Positions 41,584-50,769 of a DNA stretch of 64,000 nucleotides are shown here, piece after piece; positions within the stretch are counted from its first letter, which is position 1, and every line of letters begins with the position of its first letter. A program made the translations under genes and the position numbers. The DNA is from JAKPQD01 sp029572965 (GTDB taxonomy: Bacteria > Bacteroidota > Bacteroidia > Bacteroidales > DTGW01), in contig DAOSPF010000006.1 of the NCBI GenBank assembly GCA_035374585.1, positions 1 to 64,000 of the forward strand, read 5' to 3'. The notes below the pieces were generated by a model. It saw only the letters and a list, made by a program, of their open reading frames with translations. It was not told the origin of the DNA and did not search any database.

Positions 41584-42363
41584 TCATTTTTCTTTTTCAA
41601 TGAAATGCTTTAATGCTCTTCTTAGCGCTTCATTAAAAAAAGTCCAATCATGGTTGCCTTGCCAGTCTTCAAAAACAGGATCATATCCTAAGCTTTGCAA
41701 TGTAGCAAAATACCTTTTGTTATCACCATAAAAAAAGTCTTCTGTTCCGCAGGTTATATATAACTTAGGCTTTGTTGTTTTATCTTTTGTTTCTTTGGCC
41801 AGTTCTATCACGTCTTCACGCGGATCCCATTCAATATTTTCGCCAAATACAGCCTGAAAGTCTTTAAACAAGGCTTCACCAAACAGTTCTTTGAATCTTT
41901 TGGCTCCTTCGCAATACTCAAGAGATTCTTTGAGCATTAAACAGGGAGAAGAAAAAGCTCCGCAAAAACCATATTGCTCAGGTTTTGATAAGGTACATTT
42001 CAAAGCTCCGTATCCTCCCATTGAAGCTCCAATAATGGCTATGTCTTCTTTTTTTGCCGATATTTTAAAAATACTGTTGCACATTAAAGGGAGCTCTTCG
42101 GTGATGTAACTGAAATAATTCAGGCCGTACTTCATGTCCGAATAGAAACTGCGGGCTACTTCAGGCATAACAAATATTGCATGATATTCTTTTGAGTAAT
42201 TGGGCAACAGGGTATAGTCAACCCAATCTCCGCTTCTTCCGCATATCCCATGCAACAGATATACTACTTTATAGGGCTGACCTGAAAAATTATCAGGAGC
42301 TACAAAGGTAATATTGGTTTCTATCTCCAATTTACCTGAAAAAAAGGTGCCTCGTAAAATCAT
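41584..42363 (-). CDS. Alpha/beta-hydrolase esterase (EstA/CE1-like)
   Basis: This 259-residue cytoplasmic protein has VVYLLHGICGRSGDWV (oxyanion region), IAIIGASMGGYGALKCTL with the nucleophile Ser in GASMGG near residue 115, and YITCGTEDFFYGDN plus GNHDWTFFNEALRRAL near the end, giving the Asp and His of the triad. Related tributyrin or acetyl esterases cleave short-chain esters, including acetylated sugars. No signal peptide is seen. The 523 bp upstream contain the left inverted repeat. Confidence 0.87.
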   Translation of the reverse strand: MILRGTFFSGKLEIETNITFVAPDNFSGQPYKVVYLLHGICGRSGDWVDYTLLPNYSKEYHAIFVMPEVARSFYSDMKYGLNYFSYITEELPLMCNSIFKISAKKEDIAIIGASMGGYGALKCTLSKPEQYGFCGAFSSPCLMLKESLEYCEGAKRFKELFGEALFKDFQAVFGENIEWDPREDVIELAKETKDKTTKPKLYITCGTEDFFYGDNKRYFATLQSLGYDPVFEDWQGNHDWTFFNEALRRALKHFIEKEK

Positions 42364-42483
42364 ATTGTTTCGATTAATATTTTACTTATTATTAGACTTA
42401 CAAAAATATTTATAGTTCACACTTGCTTTTAGTGTTACCCTTATTCTTAAAAGTAAATTTCTTATAATTCTTTTTTTGACAAG

Positions 42484-42719
42484 TTTAAATATATTGAAAT
42501 ACAATTACATATAGTTAAAATATGAAGGTAAAAAGCAACGTAGTTGCTACCTCTTTGCAGTCAATAAAATTGCCATAGTCATCAGGTGTGCAGCACCGAT
42601 ATAGCATATAATATATTTCGCCACTACGTGGCTTAATATTTACGAACAACATTTTTCTATAAAGATTTCGCCGCTAAGCGGCTAATAGCAAGGGTTAACT
42701 AATCTGTCAAAGTAGAATT
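42484..42719. repeat. Left arm of a long inverted repeat around the 1144-residue surface gene
   Basis: This ~236-bp stretch is an imperfect inverted copy of 46617-46850. It contains short perfect palindromes with 3- to 5-nt loops: GCAACGTAGTTGC (42535-42547), GGTGTGCAGCACC (42585-42597), GCCACTACGTGGC (42620-42632) and GCCGCTAAGCGGC (42670-42682). The rest of the gap 42364-42888 holds nothing else recognisable except the terminator at 42837. Confidence 0.85.
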
Positions 42720-42836
42720 AAGTATTTTCTAATATTTAATTAGGGTTAAAGTAAAATTGAGCTGTTGGTATCATGTTTAAAAATGCTTAACAAATGATTG
42801 TGTTTATGAAAGACTCTGCAACCCAGGAACAAAACA

Positions 42837-42869
42837 AAAAAAGCGGAACCTATTGAGCTCCGCTTTTTT
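42837..42869 (-). terminator. Terminator of the T9SS surface protein gene
   Basis: AAAAAAGCGGA (42837-42847) and TCCGCTTTTTT (42859-42869) form a stem with T-tracts in both directions. On the minus strand it follows the 1144-residue gene by 19 nt. Confidence 0.8.
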
Positions 42870-42888
42870 GCTTTATAAGATGATAAGA

Positions 42889-45800
42889 TTATTTCTTAAC
42901 AACTTTTTGAGTTGTAGAGCCATTAGCAGTTTGGATTTTTACAAAATAAACCCCATTTTTCAATCCTGAAAGGTTGAGTTCAACGCTATTGCCATTAACA
43001 CTGGCAATACGGTTAAGTTGGCCAGACATGCTGTATATAGCAACTGTGCTGATGGTTTCGTTACTGCGAATGTTTAATACATCTACAACAGGGTTAGGGT
43101 AAACCGAAAGACTTGCAATAGAAGCATTGTTAATGCTGGTTTGACCTGTGATAGTAACAGTAAATGTAGCTTTTACGCCAGAAGCATCAGTAGCTGTGGC
43201 TGTTACTACTACTGTACCATTAGCAACAGCAGTCAATACTCCTGTTTTTGCATCAATAGTAGCAATGGCCGTATTGTCAACACTCCATTTAACAGCAGTG
43301 GTTGTCGCATTGGTAGGAGTTACTTTAGCTGTTAAGGTTGTAGTTCCTTTGGCTGTTGTAATAGAAGACTCACCGCTGATTTCGATCTTTGTTACAAGAA
43401 CAGGAGTGAAGAATTCCATTTTACCAATGTAAACAACATAGCCTTTAAGAGCTGACCAGTTAGCTGTTGATTGGGCTGCAAGCTGAAGCATGCTAAATGT
43501 TGTATCTACTAAAGTTGATGTCAACTCCTTAATGGTTGTAGAAGCAGGATTGTCGGTAATAGCTTTGTTTTTCTTGAAATCACCCGGGGCTAACTGAATA
43601 AATGCCTGAACTGCATCAGTTTTGGTAACAGTGTCTTTGTCATATTTGTAAGAGAATTTCACTGTTGAGTATGACTTAGCAACTACCGGTTCGATGGCAA
43701 ATGCTGTGCCCCAACCGTTAACCCTGATTTTTAAGTAATCTTTGTTGTTAATTTTAACAATCTCGCCTCCGTCAGGCACTTTGCCTTCAAATGTAGTCAT
43801 GTTGAAAGGATTGGTGAATTCCATCTGGCTGATGTAAACAACATAGCCTTTAAGGGCAGACCAGTTAGCTGTTGATTGAGCTGCAATCTGAAGGTTTACA
43901 ATCGTATCAGCTTGTAATTTAGCTGTAACCGTTTTGAAAGTTGTAGAAGCAGGGTTTTCAGTAAATGCTTTTTTGCTTACAAAACCGCTATCGGCAAATT
44001 GGATAAAGGCTTGAACAACATCAGTTTTAGTAACTGTGTCTTTATCGTATTTGTAAGTAAATTTAGCGGTAGAATTTGAATAAGTAACAACAGGTTCAAC
44101 AGCTATTGTTGTATTCCAGCCATTTACGCGTACTTTCAAATATTTTTTACCTTCAATGGTATCAATAGTAGCTCCGGCAGGAAGGTCGCCTGCAAATGTA
44201 GCTAAGTTGAACAATACCTGGTTAGAAGCGGTAATTCTGATAGAGTCTTTCTTTGCTCCTTCATTGCTGGTAACATAAACCATAAAGCTGCCATTTTTGG
44301 TACCATTGGCTTTTACAACACCTTTATTGCTAACTGTAGCAATAGTAGCATCGCTTACACTCCATGTTACGTTGGTATTAGTTGCGTATGATGGATAAAC
44401 ATTAGCCTTTAACTCAATAGAACCTTTTCTTGTGGTAATAGTAGTGTCATTATCAAAGGTTAGTTTAACACTGTCAACAAACACTTCCTGGTAAACGATA
44501 ATAATGGTTTTTTCGGCTTTAATAGTACTGTTACCTGCAGCTACAACTTTAAGTATGGCATAGCCGTTGGCTAAAGATGTGATTGTAGAATCTGCCGCAT
44601 TGATAGATGCTGTAGTAACTGCATTACCGGTGCTGTCAACTAAACTTGAAATATAAGTTAATGTATCAGCATCGGCAGGGCTTATAGAAGCAAAAAATTT
44701 GGCCGGGCCATTAGCCGCTCTTATGGTGTCCGGGGCTGTAATAGTAATACCTGCAACAGGTACAACCTGGTTGCTGATAGCAATGTCTTGTGTAGCAGAG
44801 AAACCTCCGTCAACAGAAACAGCTTTTACTTTAACTGTTGCATTACGAACTGCTGTAAGCAACCCTGTAGCTGAGATAGTAGCAGTATCGGCGTTTTGAT
44901 TAACCAGGCTCCATGTTACACTTTTGTTACTTGCATCTTCAGGGGTAAACACAGCTTCCATTTGCAATGTGCCGTTGTCGGTTGTGATAGTGTTTACATT
45001 GTTAGCGCCCCTAATTGTCAATGCGTTAACTGGTTTGTAAGTTGAACCATCTCCGGCAATAAAGGTTATAGAGTCAATATAGAAGGTATAACCTAATGAG
45101 TCGGCATTAGGAGGGGTAACCCTGCTGTATGTTGCTTTTGGAGAATTCATTTTGATATAGAACTGGCCATCAGCAGCCATAGCAGGGTCAATAACATACT
45201 CGTACTCTGTCCATGTGGCTTTGGTGATTCCTGTAGCGGTGTATTTTTCAGCAATACTGTTATTGATGTTCATTGCAAATTGGAAATCAACATAAGCAGA
45301 GTCTGAATATACTTTAAACTTAATCCTGTTGTATTTGTTGAGGTCAATAGCCGGTGTCTTAACTGCTGCAGCATAACGGTTGCATTTTTCTACTTTCAGT
45401 ACTTTGTCTGATGAATTTCCTACTTTATTAGGGTTGTCAACTATCGTGACAGTTGGGGCAGGTGTGCCAGCGCCATTCCATCCGCCCTGGGTTTGGTTAG
45501 GATTGATACCGTTTTCAAAATTGGCCTGTACCATTGATGTCCCTACAACAGGGTCAGATATTGTAAAAAACAGGGTGTCGCTTACGTTGGCATCTAATGT
45601 GCTGGTGGCATAAATTTTCACAGCGCCGGCCTTTAGTGCAGTTACTACACCGGCAGAGGTAACTGTTGCAATAGTGGCATCTGAGGTACCATAGGTAACT
45701 TGCGAACCTGCTGTGGCTGGTTCTACTGTTAAGCTTGTTGTTATTTTTTTACCTACAATAGGCGTTAATGTTGCAGCAGATAAAGTGATTTTGGTAGGTG

Positions 45801-46323
45801 GGGTTGATGGCTTGGCTACAATTTTTATATTGTCGAAAAGTAAGTTTGTAGCAACAGTATTATTCTGAAGGGCAATTTGTGTTATTGAAACAAATGTACC
45901 AAAGTTGGTAGAATTGGTCAAGTCCACTTCATAATGTTTCCAAGCCCCGGCATTAGTAGATGGGTAGAAACCCTTTGAAACATCTGAATTACTGGCATTT
46001 TTGCCATATACATTGACAATGAAATTTACTGCTCCGGTAGGGTCGTAAACATCTAAAGTTACTTTTTGGTAATCTGCGATGTTTACATTTAATCCACCTT
46101 TGGCAACACCTTGATATTGGGCTGTTGTTACAACCTGCAATACCTTGTCAGAATTGTTGTCTGTGTTTTTTAGAGGATTGCTGGCATTTGTAACTGTTCC
46201 ACCCCAAGTTACCCATGAGTTGACAGTTCCATCCTCAAAATCGCCCAGATTGATATCTGCGGCAGCTTGCGCGAAGCTTGTAGCGATAAAAAACGCTACC
46301 AGAAAAATAAATAGTTTTTTCAT
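42889..46323 (-). CDS. Large T9SS-secreted surface protein with Big domains and jelly-roll modules
   Basis: The 1144-residue protein has a signal peptide (1-20), a carbohydrate-binding-like jelly roll (about 24-170), a Big_2 domain (about 175-255), a second jelly roll (about 265-425), three more Big-type domains (about 430-700), two near-identical modules of about 130 residues (about 715-850 and 850-980, both containing LQLAAQSTANWSALKGYVVYI or a close variant), a further Big_2 domain and a T9SS type A sorting domain at the C-terminus (SLSVYPNPVVDVLNI...GLKNGVYFVKIQT...KVVKK). It is therefore probably exported and attached to the cell surface or released. No catalytic domain is obvious, so adhesion or polysaccharide binding is likely. 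The gene lies between long inverted repeats. Confidence 0.87.
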   Translation of the reverse strand: MKKLFIFLVAFFIATSFAQAAADINLGDFEDGTVNSWVTWGGTVTNASNPLKNTDNNSDKVLQVVTTAQYQGVAKGGLNVNIADYQKVTLDVYDPTGAVNFIVNVYGKNASNSDVSKGFYPSTNAGAWKHYEVDLTNSTNFGTFVSITQIALQNNTVATNLLFDNIKIVAKPSTPPTKITLSAATLTPIVGKKITTSLTVEPATAGSQVTYGTSDATIATVTSAGVVTALKAGAVKIYATSTLDANVSDTLFFTISDPVVGTSMVQANFENGINPNQTQGGWNGAGTPAPTVTIVDNPNKVGNSSDKVLKVEKCNRYAAAVKTPAIDLNKYNRIKFKVYSDSAYVDFQFAMNINNSIAEKYTATGITKATWTEYEYVIDPAMAADGQFYIKMNSPKATYSRVTPPNADSLGYTFYIDSITFIAGDGSTYKPVNALTIRGANNVNTITTDNGTLQMEAVFTPEDASNKSVTWSLVNQNADTATISATGLLTAVRNATVKVKAVSVDGGFSATQDIAISNQVVPVAGITITAPDTIRAANGPAKFFASISPADADTLTYISSLVDSTGNAVTTASINAADSTITSLANGYAILKVVAAGNSTIKAEKTIIIVYQEVFVDSVKLTFDNDTTITTRKGSIELKANVYPSYATNTNVTWSVSDATIATVSNKGVVKANGTKNGSFMVYVTSNEGAKKDSIRITASNQVLFNLATFAGDLPAGATIDTIEGKKYLKVRVNGWNTTIAVEPVVTYSNSTAKFTYKYDKDTVTKTDVVQAFIQFADSGFVSKKAFTENPASTTFKTVTAKLQADTIVNLQIAAQSTANWSALKGYVVYISQMEFTNPFNMTTFEGKVPDGGEIVKINNKDYLKIRVNGWGTAFAIEPVVAKSYSTVKFSYKYDKDTVTKTDAVQAFIQLAPGDFKKNKAITDNPASTTIKELTSTLVDTTFSMLQLAAQSTANWSALKGYVVYIGKMEFFTPVLVTKIEISGESSITTAKGTTTLTAKVTPTNATTTAVKWSVDNTAIATIDAKTGVLTAVANGTVVVTATATDASGVKATFTVTITGQTSINNASIASLSVYPNPVVDVLNIRSNETISTVAIYSMSGQLNRIASVNGNSVELNLSGLKNGVYFVKIQTANGSTTQKVVKK

Positions 46324-46616
46324 AATTAATTTGTTTGTTTATGCCTTTCGGCTTAGTTAGTGAATAAGTATTTAGTTGAATAAAAAACATAGTGTATGTG
46401 TGAGTACGAGTATTTCTTAGTTTGTATTTTTAGAAAACTTTCTTTTATCTAAACGAACCAAAAATATGAATTAAAGACCCTAAAGGTTATGAACAATTAT
46501 TGCACAAAGGAGGATTATTCTGTCATATTGACAATTATATTATTATTCAAGGGATAGGATAGGAATAGGAATAGTGTTTTATGTTAACGAACTGTTTTAA
46601 TGCATTTAACAAAGCT
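46324..46616. other. Upstream region of the T9SS gene, nothing recognised
   Basis: About 290 bp of AT-rich DNA between the 1144-residue gene's start and the right repeat arm. No TAnnTTTG box, riboswitch or ORF is visible. Confidence 0.4.
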
Positions 46617-46850
46617 AATTCTACTTTGACAGATTAGTTAACCCTTGCTATTAGCCGCTTAGCGGCAAAATCTTTGTAGAAAAGTGTTGCTCGTAAATAT
46701 TAAGCTACCTAGTAGCGAAATATATTATATGCTATATCGGTGCTGCACACCTGATGACTATGGCAATTTTATTGACTGCAAAGAGGTAGCAACTACGTTG
46801 CTTTTTTACTTTCATATTTATATATAATTGAATTTCAATATATTTAAAAA
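46617..46850. repeat. Right arm of the long inverted repeat
   Basis: It is the inverted counterpart of 42484-42719 with scattered mismatches. The matching ends facing the gene begin TAATTCTACTTTGACAGATT, and the outer ends share ATTGAATTTCAATATATTTA-like sequence. It bears the same set of palindromes (AGCCGCTTAGCGGC, GGTGCTGCACACC and GCAACTACGTTGC). Confidence 0.85.
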
Positions 46851-47063
46851 GTAGAACTAATTTTTTATTGTTTTAGTTATTGTATTTTCAAAAAAATCGT
46901 GGTTGACATTTTGCCTTTTTTAAACAACTTCTGTAAAATATGAAAGTGTATTTGTTAAAAATACTATAATGTAAAATGCACAATTTCAACAAGATTTACC
47001 TCCGGTTGATAGTGTGGTGTTATCTAATTTAGTATATTTATATTGACTAAACCTAAAACGCTC

Positions 47064-47522
47064 ATGGAAATAAAATATCAACTTTTTGAGGCTGAAAACT
47101 TATTGGTACAAAAGTACAGCGGCCAATTTTCAATGGAAGAATTTGCGGCTTATGCCCGTTTTAGCGGGATGAATTTTGCTTCAAAACCAATAAAAAAGGT
47201 TTTGCTCGATTTTAGAGACTTGCACATGGGTAACTACGAAGATTTCAACGAAACGCTGGATAAAGTCATCAAGGTGCGAGAACAGGTCAACGAAAATGAG
47301 TTTAAAAACAGGGCAGTGACTTTTGTTATTTGGGTCGAAAAACCCATGCCTACTGCTGTGGCACATCTTTTTACGGCCAACTTTTCTGGCAAAAATTATC
47401 ACTATGCCCTCACTGTCGATAGTATTGTTGATATATTGAAACTCCCGCAACACCTTAGGAATGTAGAGAAGATTGTTGAAAATGCCGAAAATACTTTTTA
47501 TGCGGACAATACTAAAATTTAA
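47064..47522 (+). CDS. STAS/SpoIIAA-like hypothetical protein
   Basis: This 152-residue cytoplasmic protein is read from the ATG at 47064 (MEIKYQLFEAENLLVQKYSG); a TTG seven codons earlier is less likely. The pattern of an N-terminal strand pair, FSMEEFAAYARFSG helix, KKVLLDFRDLHMGNYEDF and a C-terminal helix resembles the small STAS/SpoIIAA-like fold seen in many Bacteroidota hypothetical proteins. No ligand or partner is known. It stands alone beside the right repeat arm. Confidence 0.6.
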   Translation: MEIKYQLFEAENLLVQKYSGQFSMEEFAAYARFSGMNFASKPIKKVLLDFRDLHMGNYEDFNETLDKVIKVREQVNENEFKNRAVTFVIWVEKPMPTAVAHLFTANFSGKNYHYALTVDSIVDILKLPQHLRNVEKIVENAENTFYADNTKI

Positions 47523-47591
47523 AGCTTGGATGCGCCCCACAATGGCTTTTTAAAAGATTGAGATAAAATTTATTATTGAGCTGGCGTTTGT

Positions 47592-48116
47592 TTAAAACTT
47601 ATACCCCATTCCCAGCCCCACATGAGGTTGAAAAAAGTATTTATCATCCTGCAATAAAGGATCCTGAAGACAGGCTACCCCAAAAACAACCTGCCACATT
47701 AAGCCAAAGTGCGCTGTTCCTTTATATCCGGCAATAAATGACAGCCCATCCAAAGATTTCTTGTAAATTACAGCATTTTCAGGGTCATTGGAAATATTTC
47801 TGGCTCCCACTATCTGAGGACCTAATATAAACCTGTGCATTCTGCCCATTTCAAGATTAACGCCAATAGCATAACTGTACCAAACGTATTCAGCACTTGA
47901 TGAGTCTGAGCATCCTACAGAGAATCCACTACCGACGTAAGGTGTTATACGAACATTATCTTTAAAACGTAACTGATATTCAATCATTCCACCCATACCT
48001 CCATACAAAACCCCATTCCCTACTTGGATTGCAAACCCTCCTTTGGTGGTTTTATCTTCCTGCTGGGCAGATAAAAGAGAGAAGGTAAAAAGCAATATGA
48101 CAACCCAACGCTTCAT
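47592..48116 (-). CDS. Small outer-membrane beta-barrel protein
   Basis: The 174-residue protein has a signal peptide (MKRWVVILLFTFSLLSAQQE) and amphipathic strands such as GGMIEYQLRFKDNVRITPYVGSGFSVG and YAIGVNLEMGRMHRFILGPQIVG, ending HVGLGMGYKF with a C-terminal Phe. This suits an 8-stranded outer-membrane barrel of the OmpA/OmpW size class. No specific family was recognised, and it has no co-directional neighbour within 250 bp. Confidence 0.65.
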   Translation of the reverse strand: MKRWVVILLFTFSLLSAQQEDKTTKGGFAIQVGNGVLYGGMGGMIEYQLRFKDNVRITPYVGSGFSVGCSDSSSAEYVWYSYAIGVNLEMGRMHRFILGPQIVGARNISNDPENAVIYKKSLDGLSFIAGYKGTAHFGLMWQVVFGVACLQDPLLQDDKYFFQPHVGLGMGYKF

Positions 48117-48372
48117 CTTGCCAGAGTTTAGTTTTACTGCTAATTTCCTATAAATTTACGAAAATTCAGGGCTTAAAACAAGGTAAAAGACAAATAAATA
48201 CGTGGATTTGAAAGTTTTCTAAAAATAAAAAATTGAGAAAATAGGTTTCAGAAAACAGCTAAATCACTTCCGAAACCTTTACACAATGGTATTCGGTAAG
48301 AAACCCAATGGAAAGAAGATAAATAATAGCAAATAAACCTTACATTTGATAATACATCATAATGGTATTAAC

Positions 48373-48855
48373 CTAATGACTACCTATCATAATTAAATCC
48401 GCTACTTCGCATGAAGCGCTTGCGATTAAGTCATTAGGCGTTATTTTTATTTGCAATCCCCGTATTCCGGCACTCACAAAAATGTAATCCTGCAAAATAC
48501 AGCTCTCATCAATATATGTCGGGAATTTCTTTTTCATCCCCAACGGTGAACAGCCTCCGCGAATGTAACCGGTAATCCCCAGTATTTCTTTTTGGGGAAC
48601 CATAGCGGCACTTTTGTTGCCTGAAACATGGGCAGCCTTTTTAAGGTCGAGTTCTTCGCCCCCGGGAATGATACAAACGAATACTCCCGTTTTATCACCT
48701 TGCAAAACAAGGGTTTTAAACACCTGTTCGATATTTTGTCCCAGCTTTGAAGCCACTGCAATAGCGCTTAAATCTGATTCGTCAACGGTGTATTCTACTA
48801 AATCGTACTTTATGCCCTGAACATCCAACAAGCGGGCAGCATTGGTCTTTGTCAT
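48373..48855 (-). CDS. ybaK: Cys-tRNA(Pro)/Cys-tRNA(Cys) deacylase
   Basis: This 160-residue protein has the YbaK/ProX fold: KTNAARLLDVQGIKYDLVEY at the start, VFKTLVLQGDKTGVFVCIIPGGEELDLKKAAHV (catalytic Lys in FKTL), and GYIRGGCSPLGMKKKFPTYIDE in the middle, ending with LIASASCEVADLI. It removes cysteine misattached to tRNA(Pro). The gene starts 4 bp inside the end of nudC, so the two are co-translated. Confidence 0.93.
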   Translation of the reverse strand: MTKTNAARLLDVQGIKYDLVEYTVDESDLSAIAVASKLGQNIEQVFKTLVLQGDKTGVFVCIIPGGEELDLKKAAHVSGNKSAAMVPQKEILGITGYIRGGCSPLGMKKKFPTYIDESCILQDYIFVSAGIRGLQIKITPNDLIASASCEVADLIMIGSH

Positions 48856-49685
48856 ATCTCCCCCTTTTCGAACAAATCAATAAGTTCGCCTGCTATACTA
48901 ATATTATTGGGACGATTGGGCAGATTGCCACGTGTAAACCAAGCTGCATGGGTAATTTCTTTATTATCAATGATGATTGGTTGGTTACAATCGGCCTCTG
49001 CAAAGAACCCTATCATCATTGACCCTGAAACAGGCCAAGGCTGGCTTTTGTAATAACGAAGGTTGGTAATATCAAGGCCCACTTCTTCCTTTACTTCACG
49101 TACCACAGTCTGCTCCAACGACTCGCCAACATCTGCATACCCGGCAATGATAGAATACCAATCGGCACGGAAGTTGGCATTTTTGGCCATCAGTATCTTG
49201 TCTTCACAAGTGATGGCAACAATGATGGCCGGAGATATTTTAGGAAATACCAAATGATTACAATGAGGGCACATAATTGCCCTCTCGTCGGGTTTCTCGA
49301 TGGTTTTACTGCCACACTTCCCACAATAACGGTTTTCTAAGTACCAGTTTTTCATCTGATGCCCTACAATGCTCACCCAGGCTATTTCTTTTTGAGGAAA
49401 ATCCCGAAACAGGTTCGATTCCTGGTAAGAAAGTTGCCCATTGACCTTTTTGGGGTCATCCCAAAGAAGAAAACAAGGCACATTGTCGTAAGTGAACAGA
49501 AATGTACTTGCTGAAGTGTCGTATATTTCGTTGACATCTTTCTTTCGGGGCAGTTCAAAGCCATGTCCGTTTTGCTTCAACAGCAACGAATTCTGGCTGT
49601 AATGAAGAATGTAATCCGACTCTTCAATATGTTTGGTCGCAATAAACTGGTTGTTGAACTGATGGGGAAATATATCGTTAATCAT
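48852..49685 (-). CDS. nudC: NAD+ diphosphatase / NAD-cap RNA decapping enzyme
   Basis: The start was set at the ATG at 49685 (MINDIFPHQFNNQF), the usual beginning; another ATG lies nine codons earlier. The ~277-residue protein has a zinc ribbon with CGKCGS and CPHC, and a Nudix domain with GYADVGESLEQTVVREVKEEVG followed by the NudC signature SQPWPVSGSMM (usual SQPWPFP has Val-Ser here). It hydrolyses NAD(H) to NMN and AMP and removes NAD caps from RNA. It overlaps the ybaK start by four bases. Confidence 0.93.
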   Translation of the reverse strand: MINDIFPHQFNNQFIATKHIEESDYILHYSQNSLLLKQNGHGFELPRKKDVNEIYDTSASTFLFTYDNVPCFLLWDDPKKVNGQLSYQESNLFRDFPQKEIAWVSIVGHQMKNWYLENRYCGKCGSKTIEKPDERAIMCPHCNHLVFPKISPAIIVAITCEDKILMAKNANFRADWYSIIAGYADVGESLEQTVVREVKEEVGLDITNLRYYKSQPWPVSGSMMIGFFAEADCNQPIIIDNKEITHAAWFTRGNLPNRPNNISIAGELIDLFEKGEI

Positions 49686-49782
49686 GCTGCGAATATTTAA
49701 AACTATCACCATTTACAGTGATTAGGCCATGCAAAGATATACAGATTAGTGTTTTGTTGGAACAACCATGTTTTATTAGCAC

Positions 49783-49820
49783 AAAAAAAGCAAGGCACGT
49801 TTTATATTGCCCTGCTTTTT
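49783..49820 (-). terminator. Intrinsic terminator after the Spy-like gene
   Basis: GCAAGGCA (49790-49797) and TGCCCTGC (49808-49815) form a stem with one mismatch, flanked by seven A and five T bases, so on the minus strand it ends with a T-tract 22 nt after the Spy-like stop. Confidence 0.7.
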
Positions 49821-49841
49821 GATAATTAAACTAATTGGTGC

Positions 49842-50360
49842 TTATTTGTTTTCAGAAACGTTCATTTCGCACTTTTTCATTGGCATTTGAGCGTGTTCCA
49901 TACGGTTATGCCTTATTTGCATCCCTTTTTTCCCTGGTTTGTGCTTGCGTGAGTCAAATATCATGCGTTGTTCATCTGTCAGAAGTGCCCTTATCTGCTG
50001 GATATGTGCAGCTCGGGCTTTCATCAACGTATTTTCGAGCTTGGTTATTTCATCAATGTTGGCATTGATGGCTTTCATGTCGGGTTTTTCAGCAGTGGTC
50101 AGGGTATGTTGTTTGGCTTTCAGCTCCTTTAGCTGGTTTTTGACCGGCTGCACTTCTTTGTAATGGGCAAGTTTCAACTCTTTGAGTTTGGCAGACTGCT
50201 CAGTGGTCAACCCGGGGATGCCCATTTCATTGTTGAAAGGACACAAAGCGGCTTTTTCGCATTTCATAGGTGGGTTTTCCTGGTTGGGCTGAGCTACCAT
50301 GTTTACGCCAATAAACATGGCCAATGCAGTAATGATAATCAGATTTTTTGTTCTCATCAT
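49842..50360 (-). CDS. Spy/CpxP-like periplasmic helical protein
   Basis: This 172-residue exported protein (signal MMRTKNLIIITALAMFIGVNMVAQ) is rich in charged helices. Features are GIPGLTTEQSAKLKELKLAHYKEVQPVKNQLKEL, and an LTTAEKPDMKAINANIDEI-LENTLMKARAAHIQQIRALLTDEQR block resembling the LTxxQ motifs of the Spy/CpxP/ZraP family. The C-terminus is rich in His, Met and Cys, which could bind metal. Such proteins act as periplasmic chaperones or metal-stress buffers. No two-component partner lies next to it. Confidence 0.78.
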   Translation of the reverse strand: MMRTKNLIIITALAMFIGVNMVAQPNQENPPMKCEKAALCPFNNEMGIPGLTTEQSAKLKELKLAHYKEVQPVKNQLKELKAKQHTLTTAEKPDMKAINANIDEITKLENTLMKARAAHIQQIRALLTDEQRMIFDSRKHKPGKKGMQIRHNRMEHAQMPMKKCEMNVSENK

Positions 50361-50541
50361 AAAAAATTTTTAAATGTTATTGCTGTTTTTAATACTTAAT
50401 ACTTTTTAGACAGTCGTCAAACAAAAATCTTTTTCCAGCGAAGCACTATTTTCATTTATTTAAGTAATTTTCACTTTTGTAAAATTCATATTAATCAGAT
50501 GGAATTGAACTTTTACAGAAAATAGAAACAACTAATACTTT

Positions 50542-50769
50542 ATGATGATGAAAACAATTAATTGGAAAAAGTTTATTCGCAAAGCAAGTGTTGCATTATT
50601 GCTTATTACGGTTGTCATGCTCATGGCTTCTGTTTTGGCTATGGAAACTATGGGTAAAAGTCACGATTTAGAAGAATTGCATGAGTTTTTTGGTTTCACG
50701 TTTTTAATTCTGGTTATGGTGCATATCGTTGCGTTTCGTAAAAGCCTGAAAAACACTTTTTTTGTGTAA
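50542..50769 (+). CDS. Small membrane protein (DUF4405-like)
   Basis: This 75-residue protein has two hydrophobic helices (SVALLLITVVMLMASVLAM and FFGFTFLILVMVHIVAF) separated by a short loop with ETMGKSHDLEELHE. It resembles the N-terminal half of DUF4405 or thiosulfate reductase/polysulfide-type cytochrome-b-like subunits, where the His residues bind haem. The function is unknown. It stands alone and reads away from the Spy-like gene. Confidence 0.55.
   Translation: MMMKTINWKKFIRKASVALLLITVVMLMASVLAMETMGKSHDLEELHEFFGFTFLILVMVHIVAFRKSLKNTFFV

Noticed and set aside
42484..46850. Insertion sequence or complete transposon
   Set aside because: The segment between the inverted repeats has only the T9SS protein gene, with no transposase or recombinase, and no target duplication was recognised.
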